8,242 bases of DNA from Acidobacteriota bacterium (GCA_021828245.1 JAKASC010000100.1:1-8242), one strand, 5' to 3'. Shown: positions 1-6,730, counted from the first letter of the stretch. Notes: a model not told the origin generated them from the sequence alone. Program-made: numbers and translations.

Positions 1-1362
1 CGAGCTTCGCAGCAGGCGATTACCGGAAAGCGCGGTGGGAGCGTAGGTTCCGAAGACATTGAATGCGGGCAGTAGGGCATTGCGCGTTTGTTGAATGGTG
101 ATGTCCTGGTTGCGAATGTTGATTTCGGCTTGCTCGATTTCGGGCCGGTACTTTTGGGCCTCCTCCAGGCCGACCTGCAAGGGCGGAATGTGAACGATTT
201 GAGGGCTAGGAAAGGGTGTCGTGGCCTGAATGTGAGCGGCGGCGAGGTCAGGGTCCACACGCTTCGAGAGCTCCGTCTTCAGCACTTCCTGTTGCTGAAG
301 GTAGTTGGTTTCAGCGACGATCAGGTTTTGCTGGTCGGTCGCAACCTGGGATTCGGCTTGAACGACCTCCAGAGGCGCCATCGTGCCAATCTGCACCTGC
401 TTCTGATCATCGGCAAGAAGATTTTCATCATAAGCGAGGGCCTGCTGCGCCACCCGCACGTTCTGCCGATAGTAGAGGAGCTGGTAATAATCGTCGGCAA
501 CCTGAGCCACAACGCTCATCACCGTCTGTCGAAAAGTGCTGTTGGCTTCATGCACGTCGTTTTGAGCGATGCGAATGAATTTGGCGGTGGCGCGGTAGCC
601 AAAGCCGCTCAACAGAGGCTGATTGAAGCCGATTTCAAACCGTGCAGGGACCTCGGGATTGAACAGGGTCCCGAGCGAGGTAGTGGACTGCCGAAAGCCG
701 CTGACCGCTGCCACAATGCTTGTGCCGGTCAAAAAACCTTTTCCGAAGAAGGTGGTGAGGCTCGAAGTCTGGGTGGATACCACCGGAACGCCCGTAACCG
801 CGATTGTATTTAGAGGCGAACTGTTATGGTCCCATCCGAAGCTGACGCCGGCAAAGGGATCGCAGCAGGGGATTGAACCGACGTTGGTTGCCCCGCCGCC
901 GCCCGCGATGCCGCCTGCATTGCCCGTTCCGGCGGCGGCTGTGGCGGTGCTCGACACGCCGAAAGCGGTGACGCTTCCAAAGAGGGCAGGGTTGATGCCG
1001 CGCGTCGTTCCGCCCGCCTGGGTGCGGAGAATGTCCGTCTGAGCGTAGGCCAAGGAATAGCGCGCCACGTCAATCTGCAGATTGTTTTGCAGGGCCAGCG
1101 CAATCGCATCGCTGAGGGAGAGCTTGAGTCGGCCGTTGACGATGAGGGAATGGAGAAGCTCCGAGTTGCTCATTTTGGGTTCGGGGATGAAAGGCGCCGT
1201 GTAGGGGCTAAAGATGTGCGGGAACCAGTCCGTATGGGCAAAGTTCGCCGCGGTGGCAGGGTTGAAGGCGGTCGAACCCGCTTGGGCTCGCGCTTGTGGG
1301 GCGCTCAGTAACAGGCTGAGCGCGCCAATCCCCATGACGGGCCATACAATCTTAAGTTTCAT
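1..1362 (-). CDS. TolC-family outer-membrane efflux protein (3' end outside window)
   Basis: This is an open frame of 454 codons from ATG (1362-1360) to the window edge, with no stop reached. The product should be the outer-membrane channel of an RND- or ABC-type efflux or type I secretion pump, trimerising in the outer membrane. Residues 1-27 look like a Sec signal peptide: MKLK, a hydrophobic stretch, then an APQARAQ cleavage region. After a roughly 50-residue N-terminal segment, the first OEP repeat starts with LSLSDAIALALQNNLQI (81-97). A Gly/Ala-rich stretch lies at 140-160. The helical part carries QIGTMAPLEVVQAESQVA (324-341), typical of the long TolC coiled coil. The second repeat begins at RPEIEQAEINIRNQ (406-419), and ALLPAFNVFGTY (429-440) starts its beta segment. 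About 100 C-terminal residues should lie beyond the edge. The ribosome site GGAGGAAGGA lies upstream (1373-1382). Pump partners are not visible, and the exact substrate cannot be inferred. Confidence 0.9.
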   Translation of the reverse strand, partial: MKLKIVWPVMGIGALSLLLSAPQARAQAGSTAFNPATAANFAHTDWFPHIFSPYTAPFIPEPKMSNSELLHSLIVNGRLKLSLSDAIALALQNNLQIDVARYSLAYAQTDILRTQAGGTTRGINPALFGSVTAFGVSSTATAAAGTGNAGGIAGGGGATNVGSIPCCDPFAGVSFGWDHNSSPLNTIAVTGVPVVSTQTSSLTTFFGKGFLTGTSIVAAVSGFRQSTTSLGTLFNPEVPARFEIGFNQPLLSGFGYRATAKFIRIAQNDVHEANSTFRQTVMSVVAQVADDYYQLLYYRQNVRVAQQALAYDENLLADDQKQVQIGTMAPLEVVQAESQVATDQQNLIVAETNYLQQQEVLKTELSKRVDPDLAAAHIQATTPFPSPQIVHIPPLQVGLEEAQKYRPEIEQAEINIRNQDITIQQTRNALLPAFNVFGTYAPTALSGNRLLRSS

Positions 1363-1521
1363 CGTTAGATTTTCCTTCCTCCATCCTTGAGGTAACCTTG
1401 TTCGGGTTCTCTGATAATTACGAAGTTGCGGGGGAGCCGGTTTCAATAAAGCGACGTCGCCCCTTCGATGCCGCTCGTAGAGCGTGTTGGTCGCAGATCG
1501 TGGCCTCCCACCGGAGTTTGC

Positions 1522-1539
1522 GTGATCCTCTAGGATCAC
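1522..1539. repeat. 18-bp inverted repeat in the efflux leader
   Basis: Perfect 8-bp arms GTGATCCT / AGGATCAC are separated by CT. It lies in the transcribed leader of the efflux gene, about 160 bp before its start codon. It is followed at 1541-1552 by ATAGTTTAACAT, which matches 11 of 12 bases of the operator half at 1669-1680 in the same orientation. It could be a second protein-binding site; with a 2-nt loop it is a poor RNA hairpin. Function is unknown. Confidence 0.45.
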
Positions 1540-1655
1540 AATAGTTTAACATCGTTCCATCCATGCCGCGCATCCGGCGACCACGCTCGAAAGCGTTACC
1601 TTGGGTGCGCCCTAAGAGGCTGCATCGAAAGCATTTTTGAATCGCCACCAACTTT

Positions 1656-1677
1656 TTTAACTAACCGGATAGTTAAA
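1656..1677. promoter_or_regulatory. 22-bp palindromic operator, TetR-family type
   Basis: Perfect 8-bp arms TTTAACTA / TAGTTAAA flank a central ACCGGA; only the A/A pair beside the CCGG core breaks the symmetry. It covers the predicted transcription start and touches the -10 of the efflux promoter. A short AT-rich palindrome with a CCGG centre at the start site of a drug-efflux gene is typical of TetR/AcrR-family operators. No tetR-like gene is in the window, so the regulator is inferred and would have to lie elsewhere, possibly in the rest of the efflux operon. Confidence 0.6.
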
Positions 1678-1704
1678 CATAGCTTCCCCAAGGCGACATG
1701 TCAA
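1676..1704 (-). promoter_or_regulatory. Sigma70-type promoter of the efflux gene
   Basis: Read on the minus strand there is a perfect -35 TTGACA (1704-1699), a 17-bp spacer and a -10 TATGTT (1681-1676, 4/6 match). Transcription would start near 1669 and give a leader of about 300 nt before the tolC-like ATG at 1362. The -10 overlaps the edge of the palindrome at 1656-1677, which is the geometry of a repressible promoter. No other promoter this good was seen closer to the gene. Confidence 0.65.
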
Positions 1705-1921
1705 GTCGGGACGCGCCGCAGATTCCGGCCGCGTCGTCATCGCAAATCTTCTGAGAATCGCCGCGACAGGGCGCGCGAACACCTCTTCTATTTCCTCAAA
1801 ACGGCTATGGCCTTGCTACCACACTGCCTCTCGGCGTCCGTTGGGTCTTGAAAACAAAAGGTGACGGTGTGGGAGTCATTGCGGCTTTCGTGCAGCATCC
1901 CTGATAGGTTTTGAGGGCTGT

Positions 1922-3424
1922 CTATTTCGCATAGATTTTTACCCATTGTCCTCGATCGCGGAAGATAGCAATGCGGTGCAAATGGTAGCGTGCGGCAAGG
2001 TTTTTCCCAGAAACCGTGGGCACATAGTTGAAAAGTTTCTGGATTTTGCGACGGAAGAAGGGCGCATGGGATAGCCAATTTCTGGGAGGATTCCACTGGC
2101 GAGAATAAAGGTACAGCAGGTCGAAGGAGTCGGGCGAAACGGATTGGAAGTCGGCCGGTGAGAAGCCCCGGATGCGAACGACGCGGAGCGGCTGATTTAT
2201 GTAGCCGAGTATAGGATGGGACAACTCATCGGTGGCGGGCCATGCCGTCAGGATGCGCGGCCGACCCGTTTGACGAGCCAAGAAGCGGGCGGCTTGTTGG
2301 TGTAGCCGGATGAATTCCGAGTAGGCCAGATTATCCTCATAAGGGAAAGGATAAGGCGGGTTGATAAACCAGGCGGCGACGAAAAGGACCGCGACACCGA
2401 CCACGACGCTGCGGGCCGCGGCTCGCGGCAGACGGTTAATCCAAATGACTAGAGCAAGATACAATGCCGGAAAGACTGGAAGTAGATAGCGAGAGAGAAC
2501 TGCTCCGCCGATGACACTGTGAAAAACGACCGAGGTCGCGGCGAAGGAGAAGGTCAGGAAGAAAAAATCGCCTTCCTGGCGCCCACGCAAAGGATCACTT
2601 TCGATTTTGTCGCGAGGCGAACGACCCCACTTTATTCCGGCGAAAGCGCCCAGCCAGAGAACCCAATTGAAGCCCGCAATGAGAATCTCATAGAGGCGGC
2701 GAAGAAAGCCGGTGAAGATATGCGCGGGGGTGAGTGTGGAATAGAGATTGTATTGAAGGTACGATGCATTGCCTGTCCAAAAGCCGGTGTAATGGTGGTA
2801 ATACGCGGTCCAGAGAAGGAGGGGCGCCAGCGGCGTCAACAGGCTCATCCAGACCCGACGGCGCGCAAACTCATGCCGCCTCCAGGCGTAGAGCGCAGCC
2901 GGGAGCAGGAAAATGACGGCGGTTTCCTTCGTCATCACGGCCAACGAAGCTGCCACCGCGAAGCCGCCCCAACCTCCTACCAGTAGCTCGTAGATGGCAA
3001 GGGTGGTGAACAGGGCTGCGGGAAGGTCCAGTTGGGCCAAGGAACTCTGCGCGAAAAACAGCGGCGAAAGTGCGAGTAACAATGCGGCTTCCATGGCGGC
3101 TTCGCGACGGGTCACACGTTGCCCTAAAGCCAAGGTGGCGAAAACCGTTGCTGCGGCTACCAGAATCATCCCGCTGCGAGTGACGAGAGTTGAAAACCCG
3201 AACAGCTTCCAAAGAAGCGCCAGATACACCATGAGCAGGGGAGTGTGGCCTGTCGGAAGCGTGCTCACGGGAATCAGCCGCCCGCGACGGTAAAAGTCGT
3301 ACGCCGCTGGTATGTAATATCCCGCCTCATCCCAAAAATAGGGGAGCCGCAAAACCGAAGCGTGCAACGCTAGGAGAGCGGCGAAGATTCCTACCAGCAC
3401 AACGACGGCGGATCGGAGGCGCAT
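1922..3424 (-). CDS. GT39/ArnT-like membrane glycosyltransferase (PMT_2 family)
   Basis: This 500-residue protein is of the GT-C fold type, which moves a sugar from a polyprenyl-phosphate carrier onto lipid or protein on the outer face of the inner membrane. It has an N-terminal membrane anchor (6-26) followed by the first periplasmic loop with FWDEAGYY (30-37). The D32-E33 pair matches the acidic motif expected for catalysis or metal binding. Further typical signatures are the segments near 86-101 and 110-128, QLDLPAA (131-137), MTKETAVIFLLPA (164-176) and SRYLLPVFPALYLALV (311-326). About ten hydrophobic segments end near residue 353, and a soluble C-terminal part (360-500) follows. The frame stays open upstream to 3616, but the added 64 residues are Arg/Cys-rich and not membrane-like, so I chose the ATG at 3424. 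Its ribosome site is weak (AGCGGGA, about 13 nt upstream). It is transcribed divergently from the aldo/keto reductase. Substrate is unknown. Confidence 0.85.
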   Translation of the reverse strand: MRLRSAVVVLVGIFAALLALHASVLRLPYFWDEAGYYIPAAYDFYRRGRLIPVSTLPTGHTPLLMVYLALLWKLFGFSTLVTRSGMILVAAATVFATLALGQRVTRREAAMEAALLLALSPLFFAQSSLAQLDLPAALFTTLAIYELLVGGWGGFAVAASLAVMTKETAVIFLLPAALYAWRRHEFARRRVWMSLLTPLAPLLLWTAYYHHYTGFWTGNASYLQYNLYSTLTPAHIFTGFLRRLYEILIAGFNWVLWLGAFAGIKWGRSPRDKIESDPLRGRQEGDFFFLTFSFAATSVVFHSVIGGAVLSRYLLPVFPALYLALVIWINRLPRAAARSVVVGVAVLFVAAWFINPPYPFPYEDNLAYSEFIRLHQQAARFLARQTGRPRILTAWPATDELSHPILGYINQPLRVVRIRGFSPADFQSVSPDSFDLLYLYSRQWNPPRNWLSHAPFFRRKIQKLFNYVPTVSGKNLAARYHLHRIAIFRDRGQWVKIYAK

Positions 3425-3685
3425 AACTGGCTTTATCCCGCTGAGCTTTCGCCTGCGGACGAACGCACTATTGTCGGGGAATTCGACACAAATTGAAAGA
3501 TTTGAGAATTTATGGCGGAGCCGGTTGCATTCGCAGGCCGGGCAGATTAGGATGCTTTTTCGCAGGCTGAACCTTCTTGTGAAATTGGCGAGAATCCTTA
3601 CCTTTGTTCCAGTCAAAGCGGAGGAAGGTTATGGTCCTATGGGGAGCGGCTCGGCGACGATGCCTTTCAAGGGAGGAAAACTGGG
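3425..3685. other. Divergent intergenic region
   Basis: This gap must hold the promoters of the leftward glycosyltransferase and the rightward aldo/keto reductase, but no -35/-10 pair was good enough to call. It contains CGCAGGC three times: direct copies in 3530-3538 and 3559-3567 (TTCGCAGGC, starts 29 bp apart) and an inverted copy at 3451-3457. These could be binding sites or chance. Confidence 0.35.
3671..3677 (+). promoter_or_regulatory. Ribosome binding site of the aldo/keto reductase
   Basis: GGGAGGA lies 8 nt before the ATG at 3686. It is a strong Shine-Dalgarno match that fixes this start. Confidence 0.8.
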
Positions 3686-4657
3686 ATGAAATATCGCAGG
3701 TTTGGTCGAATCGGCTGGCAGGTGAGCGAGGTAGGTTATGGGATGTGGGGGATGGCGGGCTGGAAGGATTCGGACGATGCTGAGTCGGCGCGGGCTTTGC
3801 AGCGTGCGGTGGACTTAGGCTGCAATTTTTTCGACACCGCTTGGGCCTACGGTGACGGGCAAAGTGAAAGAATGCTGGGGGACCTGGTGCGGGCGAATCC
3901 GTCGCGACGAATTTATACGGCCACCAAGGTCCCTCCTAAGAATCTGCGTTGGCCGAGCCGCCGCGAGTTTGCGCTGGACGATTGCTTCCCTCCCGAACAT
4001 ATTGAGAAGTATGTGGAGAGTAGTCTAAAAAATGCCGGTTTAGAACGCTTTGACTTGATGCAGCTTCACGTTTGGGAGGATCGCTGGCTGGACGACGACC
4101 GCTGGTACCGCACGCTTGACCGTCTTCGACGGCGAGGTTGGTTTCAAGCCATCGGCATCAGCGTCAATCGCTGGGAATCTTGGAACGGAGTGAAAGCCGT
4201 CCGCTCAGGCTGGGTGGACGCGGTGCAGGTGATCTACAACATCTTCGACCAGTCGGCAGAGGACGAGCTGTTTCCGGCATGTCGCGAGCACGATGTGGCC
4301 GTCATCGCGCGCGTTCCTTTTGACGAAGGCAGCCTCATTGGGAATTTGACCTTGGAATCCCGATGGCCGGAGGGCGATTGGCGCAATACCTATTTTGTGC
4401 CAGAGAATCTGAAAGCGACAGTCGAGCATGTGGAGCGACTCAAGGCCGCGATTCCGCCGACCATGACCTTGCCGGAAACGGCTTTGCGGTTTATCTTGAG
4501 CCATCCTGCCGTCAGCACGGTCATCCCGGGGATGCGCAAACCTCGCCATGTCGAAATGAATATCGCGGCCAGCGACGCAGGCCCGCTTCCCCGTGCGCTT
4601 CTTGAAGAACTCCGCCGCCATCGTTGGGACCGCACGCCGACAGAATGGTCGCAATGA
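3686..4657 (+). CDS. Aldo/keto reductase
   Basis: This 323-residue NADPH-type oxidoreductase of the AKR superfamily (TIM barrel) is expected to be cytosolic. All four catalytic tetrad positions are present: D50 and Y55 in FFDTAWAYGDGQSERMLG (48-65), K81 in YTATKVPP (77-84) and H128 in DLMQLHVWED (123-132). The cofactor side is represented by IGISVN (156-161) and by the late STVIPGMRKPRHVEMNI segment (277-293), typical of family members that bind the 2'-phosphate of NADPH. Its length is normal for the family. An optimal ribosome site supports the ATG. The next gene on the same strand, 196 bp downstream, is an IclR-family regulator that may control it together with unseen targets. The physiological substrate cannot be read from sequence. 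Confidence 0.93.
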   Translation: MKYRRFGRIGWQVSEVGYGMWGMAGWKDSDDAESARALQRAVDLGCNFFDTAWAYGDGQSERMLGDLVRANPSRRIYTATKVPPKNLRWPSRREFALDDCFPPEHIEKYVESSLKNAGLERFDLMQLHVWEDRWLDDDRWYRTLDRLRRRGWFQAIGISVNRWESWNGVKAVRSGWVDAVQVIYNIFDQSAEDELFPACREHDVAVIARVPFDEGSLIGNLTLESRWPEGDWRNTYFVPENLKATVEHVERLKAAIPPTMTLPETALRFILSHPAVSTVIPGMRKPRHVEMNIAASDAGPLPRALLEELRRHRWDRTPTEWSQ

Positions 4658-4804
4658 ACTGCCCGCGAGCCTGCGCATCAGATGGATTCCCGGGCTGTCC
4701 CACAGGGACTGGGGAGTTGGAAGACGACTGTTAGGCGGAGGAATGCTCGCGAGGCCTGGTGCGTGCTCCACGGATCGTGAGATTAGAAATTCGGACACAT
4801 GGCG

Positions 4805-4829
4805 GCTTCGGGGTGCCAAGGCCCGAAGC
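4805..4829 (+). promoter_or_regulatory. Stem-loop upstream of the IclR-family gene
   Basis: Perfect 8-bp arms GCTTCGGG / CCCGAAGC flank a 9-nt loop, and the element ends 24 nt before the TTG start of the regulator. No T-run follows, so it is not a standard intrinsic terminator. It could be an operator for autoregulation, common in IclR-family genes, or an RNA hairpin near the ribosome site. Both roles are inference. Confidence 0.4.
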
Positions 4830-4841
4830 GCGGCAATTCTC

Positions 4842-4846
4842 GGAGG
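4842..4846 (+). promoter_or_regulatory. Ribosome binding site deciding a TTG start
   Basis: GGAGG (followed by GG) lies 7 nt before TTG at 4854. No in-frame ATG near the start of the IclR homology has a comparable site, so this decides the start codon. Confidence 0.7.
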
Positions 4847-4853
4847 GGAATCA

Positions 4854-5651
4854 TTGGATACTCACGCAAAGGCAAGAAAGGCTCGGCCTGTAGGAACGCT
4901 CACCAAGACGATACGCCTGCTGGAATTCGTCACCAGCCTACCGAAAGGCATGTGTCTTAAGGATATTAGCGAGCACACCGGCTTGAACAAAAGTACGGCT
5001 TATCGTCTGATGGCCCATTTGGAGCATGAAGGCTACCTGGCCCGCGACGGAGCGCGAAACTACGTCATGGGAACTAAAATTCTTGAGTTGGCCCGTCGCG
5101 GGAATTGGGTGGAAGGGTTGCGCGTGCTGGCCCGGCCATTGTTGTTGGATCTTGGACGGGAAACGGGCGAGACGGTGAACCTGGCCATTTTGGATGGGGA
5201 TGCGCTTCGATACCTGGAAGTGATAGAAAGCCCCCACAGTTTCCCCCAGATTTCGAGGCCCGGGATGCACCGCCCGCTGTATTGCACGGCTTTGGGAAAG
5301 GCGATAGTGGCATTTTTGCCTACCGACGAGCGCGAGCGGTTGCTCAATGGGCTCAAGCTCACGCGCCACACGTCCAAGACGATGACTTCACTCGAGGCCT
5401 TTCGCCATGAGTTGACGAAGACACGGGAACGCGGCTTTGCGCTCGATGACGAGGAGACCATCAAGGGGGCGCGGTGCATCGCCGCCCCCGTTCTCGATTC
5501 TCAGGAATATTCGATCGCAGCCGTGAGCGTCGCAGGCCCGGTTAGCCGCATCACCCAAAGTCGCATAGCGGCATTGGCCCAGGCGGTGCAGGCTACAGCC
5601 GCCCTCATCTCGGGCAAGCTTCAACAGCCGCGTTTTTGGGGGGCTCGATGA
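4854..5651 (+). CDS. IclR-family transcriptional regulator
   Basis: This 265-residue protein starts from a TTG codon. It has an N-terminal winged helix-turn-helix (about 14-75; TGLNKSTAYRLMAHLEHEGYL at 42-62 contains the recognition helix) and a C-terminal effector-binding domain (about 85-255). Family landmarks in the latter are GMHRPLYCTALGKAIVAFL (137-155), ERGFALDDEETIKGARCIAAP (192-212) and AAVSVAGP (222-229). The same frame stays open back to 4593 inside the aldo/keto reductase, but the added 87 residues look like random translation. The TTG start gives a normal family length and has a strong ribosome site. IclR proteins are usually small-molecule-responsive regulators of carbon catabolism and often autoregulate. 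Its position directly behind the aldo/keto reductase suggests, without proving, a shared sugar- or acid-catabolic role. Confidence 0.93.
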   Translation: MDTHAKARKARPVGTLTKTIRLLEFVTSLPKGMCLKDISEHTGLNKSTAYRLMAHLEHEGYLARDGARNYVMGTKILELARRGNWVEGLRVLARPLLLDLGRETGETVNLAILDGDALRYLEVIESPHSFPQISRPGMHRPLYCTALGKAIVAFLPTDERERLLNGLKLTRHTSKTMTSLEAFRHELTKTRERGFALDDEETIKGARCIAAPVLDSQEYSIAAVSVAGPVSRITQSRIAALAQAVQATAALISGKLQQPRFWGAR

Positions 5652-5894
5652 TCGTAGCGAGCGGACTCAGTGGCGAAGGTAGGGCACGAACTTGCTGCTG
5701 AGGCCATCACGGGCATGGATCGGCGGCGGCCCAAGGTCAGTCCCGAGGCGCGGCCTTCGCTGGACGCGGCGGAGGCTCACCGGCTGTTGAGGCTCCGCCT
5801 GCGGATCGCGCGCTGCGGAGCCCATTGGTCCGAAGTCCTAGGCTATCGTTCCTGCCAACTGACAAATGCTTGGCATCACAGTCTCGGGGTGACC
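5652..5894. other. Gap between the regulator and the tRNA operon
   Basis: No gene is supported here. A GTG-start frame (5670-5948) runs through it into the tRNA, but it has no ribosome site and no recognisable protein features. A GC-rich hairpin, GGCTCCGC (5791-5798) paired with GCGGAGCC (5815-5822) across a 16-nt loop, may help stop transcription after the regulator. It has no T-run, so it is not a clear intrinsic terminator. Confidence 0.45.
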
Positions 5895-5923
5895 TTGCAA
5901 TGCTGGGCGCGTACTGTTAGAAT
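5895..5923 (+). promoter_or_regulatory. Promoter of the tRNA-tuf operon
   Basis: A -35 TTGCAA (5895-5900, 4/6), a 17-bp spacer and a -10 TAGAAT (5918-5923, 5/6) are followed by a start expected near 5930, about 9 nt before the first tRNA. Position and quality fit a strong stable-RNA promoter serving the four tRNAs and possibly tuf. Confidence 0.75.
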
Positions 5924-5938
5924 GGGAAGTTTCTGGTG

Positions 5939-6014
5939 GCTGGCGTAGCTCAGCTGGTAGAGCATCTGATTTGTAATCAGAGGGTCGGGGGTTCGAATCC
6001 CTTCGCCAGCTCCA
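5939..6014 (+). tRNA. tRNA-Thr(TGT)
   Basis: This is a complete cloverleaf. The acceptor GCTGGCG pairs with CGCCAGC (6004-6010), the D-arm is GCTC...GAGC, and the anticodon stem TCTGA/TCAGA holds loop TTTGTAA with anticodon TGT (reads ACA/ACG). The T-arm has TTCGAAT, followed by discriminator T and encoded CCA. It is the first gene of the operon and equivalent in position and anticodon to E. coli thrU. Confidence 0.97.
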
Positions 6015-6250
6015 GCTTGAGCTGCAAGGAGGGCCCTAACTTGCGGGAAGCGGGCGGCCGAAACGCAAAGGGTCGTCGGCACGGCGCTCAACTCAGCTTA
6101 GCGGACGAATTCAATTTTATTGAAGCAGATCGGAGCGGGAAGGGAACCCGAGTTTCACAAGGCGTTCGAACTTATCAGCCTTTGCCCAGGCTCGATGGTT
6201 TGGGATGAGGCAAGGCGAAAACCTCGGAGGAACGTACGGGAAGGAGATTG
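6015..6250 (+). other. tRNA-Thr to tRNA-Tyr spacer
   Basis: The spacer is 236 bp, long for this operon type. It contains a small palindrome TTCAAT-TTT-ATTGAA (6110-6124). No gene and no convincing internal promoter were seen. Unlike the next two spacers, it lacks the GTGGC/GCCAC repeats. Confidence 0.5.
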
Positions 6251-6339
6251 GGACAGGTGGCCGAGCGGTCAATGGCAGCAGGCTGTAAACCTGCCGCTCC
6301 TTGCGAGCTACGGGGGTTCGAATCCTCCCCTGTCCACCA
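6251..6339 (+). tRNA. tRNA-Tyr(GTA)
   Basis: This is a class II tRNA. The acceptor GGACAGG (6251-6257) pairs with CCTGTCC (6329-6335), discriminator A is followed by encoded CCA. The anticodon stem GCAGG/CCTGC holds loop CTGTAAA with anticodon GTA. The long variable arm has a GCTC/GAGC stem. The T-arm has TTCGAAT. It is equivalent to E. coli tyrU. Confidence 0.97.
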
Positions 6340-6360
6340 GGAGACCAGTGGAAAGTGGTT

Positions 6361-6462
6361 GGTGGCGAGTGGCAAAAATATAATACGCGGGATGGGTTTC
6401 GGTCATGAGCGGCAACTTTGCTCCACGCACGGGGCGTGGCCTTTGAGTTGCCACTGGCCACT
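6361..6462 (+). repeat. Inverted repeat in the tRNA-Tyr to tRNA-Gly spacer
   Basis: The left arm 6361-6375 (GGTGGCGAGTGGCAA) matches the reverse complement of the right arm 6448-6462 at 13 of 15 positions, including a perfect AGTGGCAA / TTGCCACT core. The left arm is preceded by further GTGG units from 6347. The 72-bp interior contains an isolated TATAAT (6379-6384). The arms share their unit with the repeat in the next spacer. Confidence 0.6.
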
Positions 6463-6473
6463 GTTCTTGCGGG

Positions 6474-6548
6474 GCGGGAGTAACTCAGTGGTAGAGTCAC
6501 AGCCTTCCAAGCTGTTGGTCGCGGGTTCGATCCCCGTCTCCCGCTCCA
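6474..6548 (+). tRNA. tRNA-Gly(TCC)
   Basis: The acceptor GCGGGAG (6474-6480) pairs with CTCCCGC (6538-6544), then discriminator T and encoded CCA. The D-arm is ACTC...GAGT. The anticodon stem ACAGC/GCTGT holds loop CTTCCAA with anticodon TCC (reads GGA/GGG). The T-loop is TTCGATC. It is equivalent to E. coli glyT. The tuf gene downstream uses GGG for most Gly codons, which this tRNA can read by wobble. Confidence 0.97.
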
Positions 6549-6566
6549 AAAATACAATGGTTAGCG

Positions 6567-6639
6567 GTAAGTGGCCAGTGACAGGCGCAAAGCGGGGAGA
6601 CGGGGTGAAGTTACTTTCCACTTGCCACTAGCCACTTAC
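6567..6639 (+). repeat. Inverted repeat in the tRNA-Gly to tRNA-Thr spacer
   Basis: Arms 6567-6585 and 6621-6639 are reverse complements at 16 of 19 positions (GTAAGTGGCCAGTGACAGG against CTTGCCACTAGCCACTTAC). The arms are built from the same GTGGC/GCCAC unit as the repeat in the previous spacer. They could form a long imperfect hairpin between two tRNAs, with a possible role in processing, or be a mobile REP-like element. Confidence 0.6.
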
Positions 6640-6654
6640 GAATGACTTCGAGGC

Positions 6655-6730
<76 letters not shown>

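Larger units (their letters stand above)
1363..1921. other. 559-bp intergenic and leader region with no supported gene
   Basis: This region separates the stop of the glycosyltransferase from the start of the efflux gene, both on the minus strand. The part nearest the efflux gene is its predicted leader, including a small hairpin at 1583-1596 that would have a UUCG loop in the RNA. The promoter and operator lie at 1656-1704. Between 1705 and 1921 I see no convincing gene and no hairpin followed by a T-run, so no terminator could be placed for the glycosyltransferase. The open frames here (for example 1418-1651 minus, TTG start) have Arg-rich, unstructured compositions and no good ribosome site. 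Confidence 0.6.

Noticed and set aside
88..1311. Several plus-strand open frames opposite the efflux gene
   Set aside because: They lie antisense to a clear TolC-family frame, which itself runs off the window edge, and their products have no domain character.
1418..1651. 77-codon minus-strand frame in the efflux leader
   Set aside because: TTG start, no ribosome site, Arg-rich composition without structure; it starts just after the operator by chance.
1788..2096. 102-codon minus-strand frame overlapping the glycosyltransferase end
   Set aside because: It overlaps the real gene in another frame and shows no family features.
3425..3616. Upstream extension of the glycosyltransferase by 64 residues
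   Set aside because: The added residues are basic and Cys-containing, unlike the membrane anchor that should open this family; the ATG at 3424 is better placed.
4593..4853. Upstream extension of the IclR frame into the aldo/keto reductase
   Set aside because: It overlaps the end of a certain gene in another frame and adds 87 residues without family similarity; the TTG at 4854 has a strong ribosome site and gives normal length.
5670..5948. 92-codon plus-strand frame before the tRNA operon
   Set aside because: GTG start without a ribosome site, runs across the promoter and into tRNA-Thr, no recognisable features.
6379..6384. Perfect TATAAT in the tRNA-Tyr to tRNA-Gly spacer as an internal promoter
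   Set aside because: No acceptable -35 at 16-18 bp; the nearest TTGGTG is only 14 bp away.
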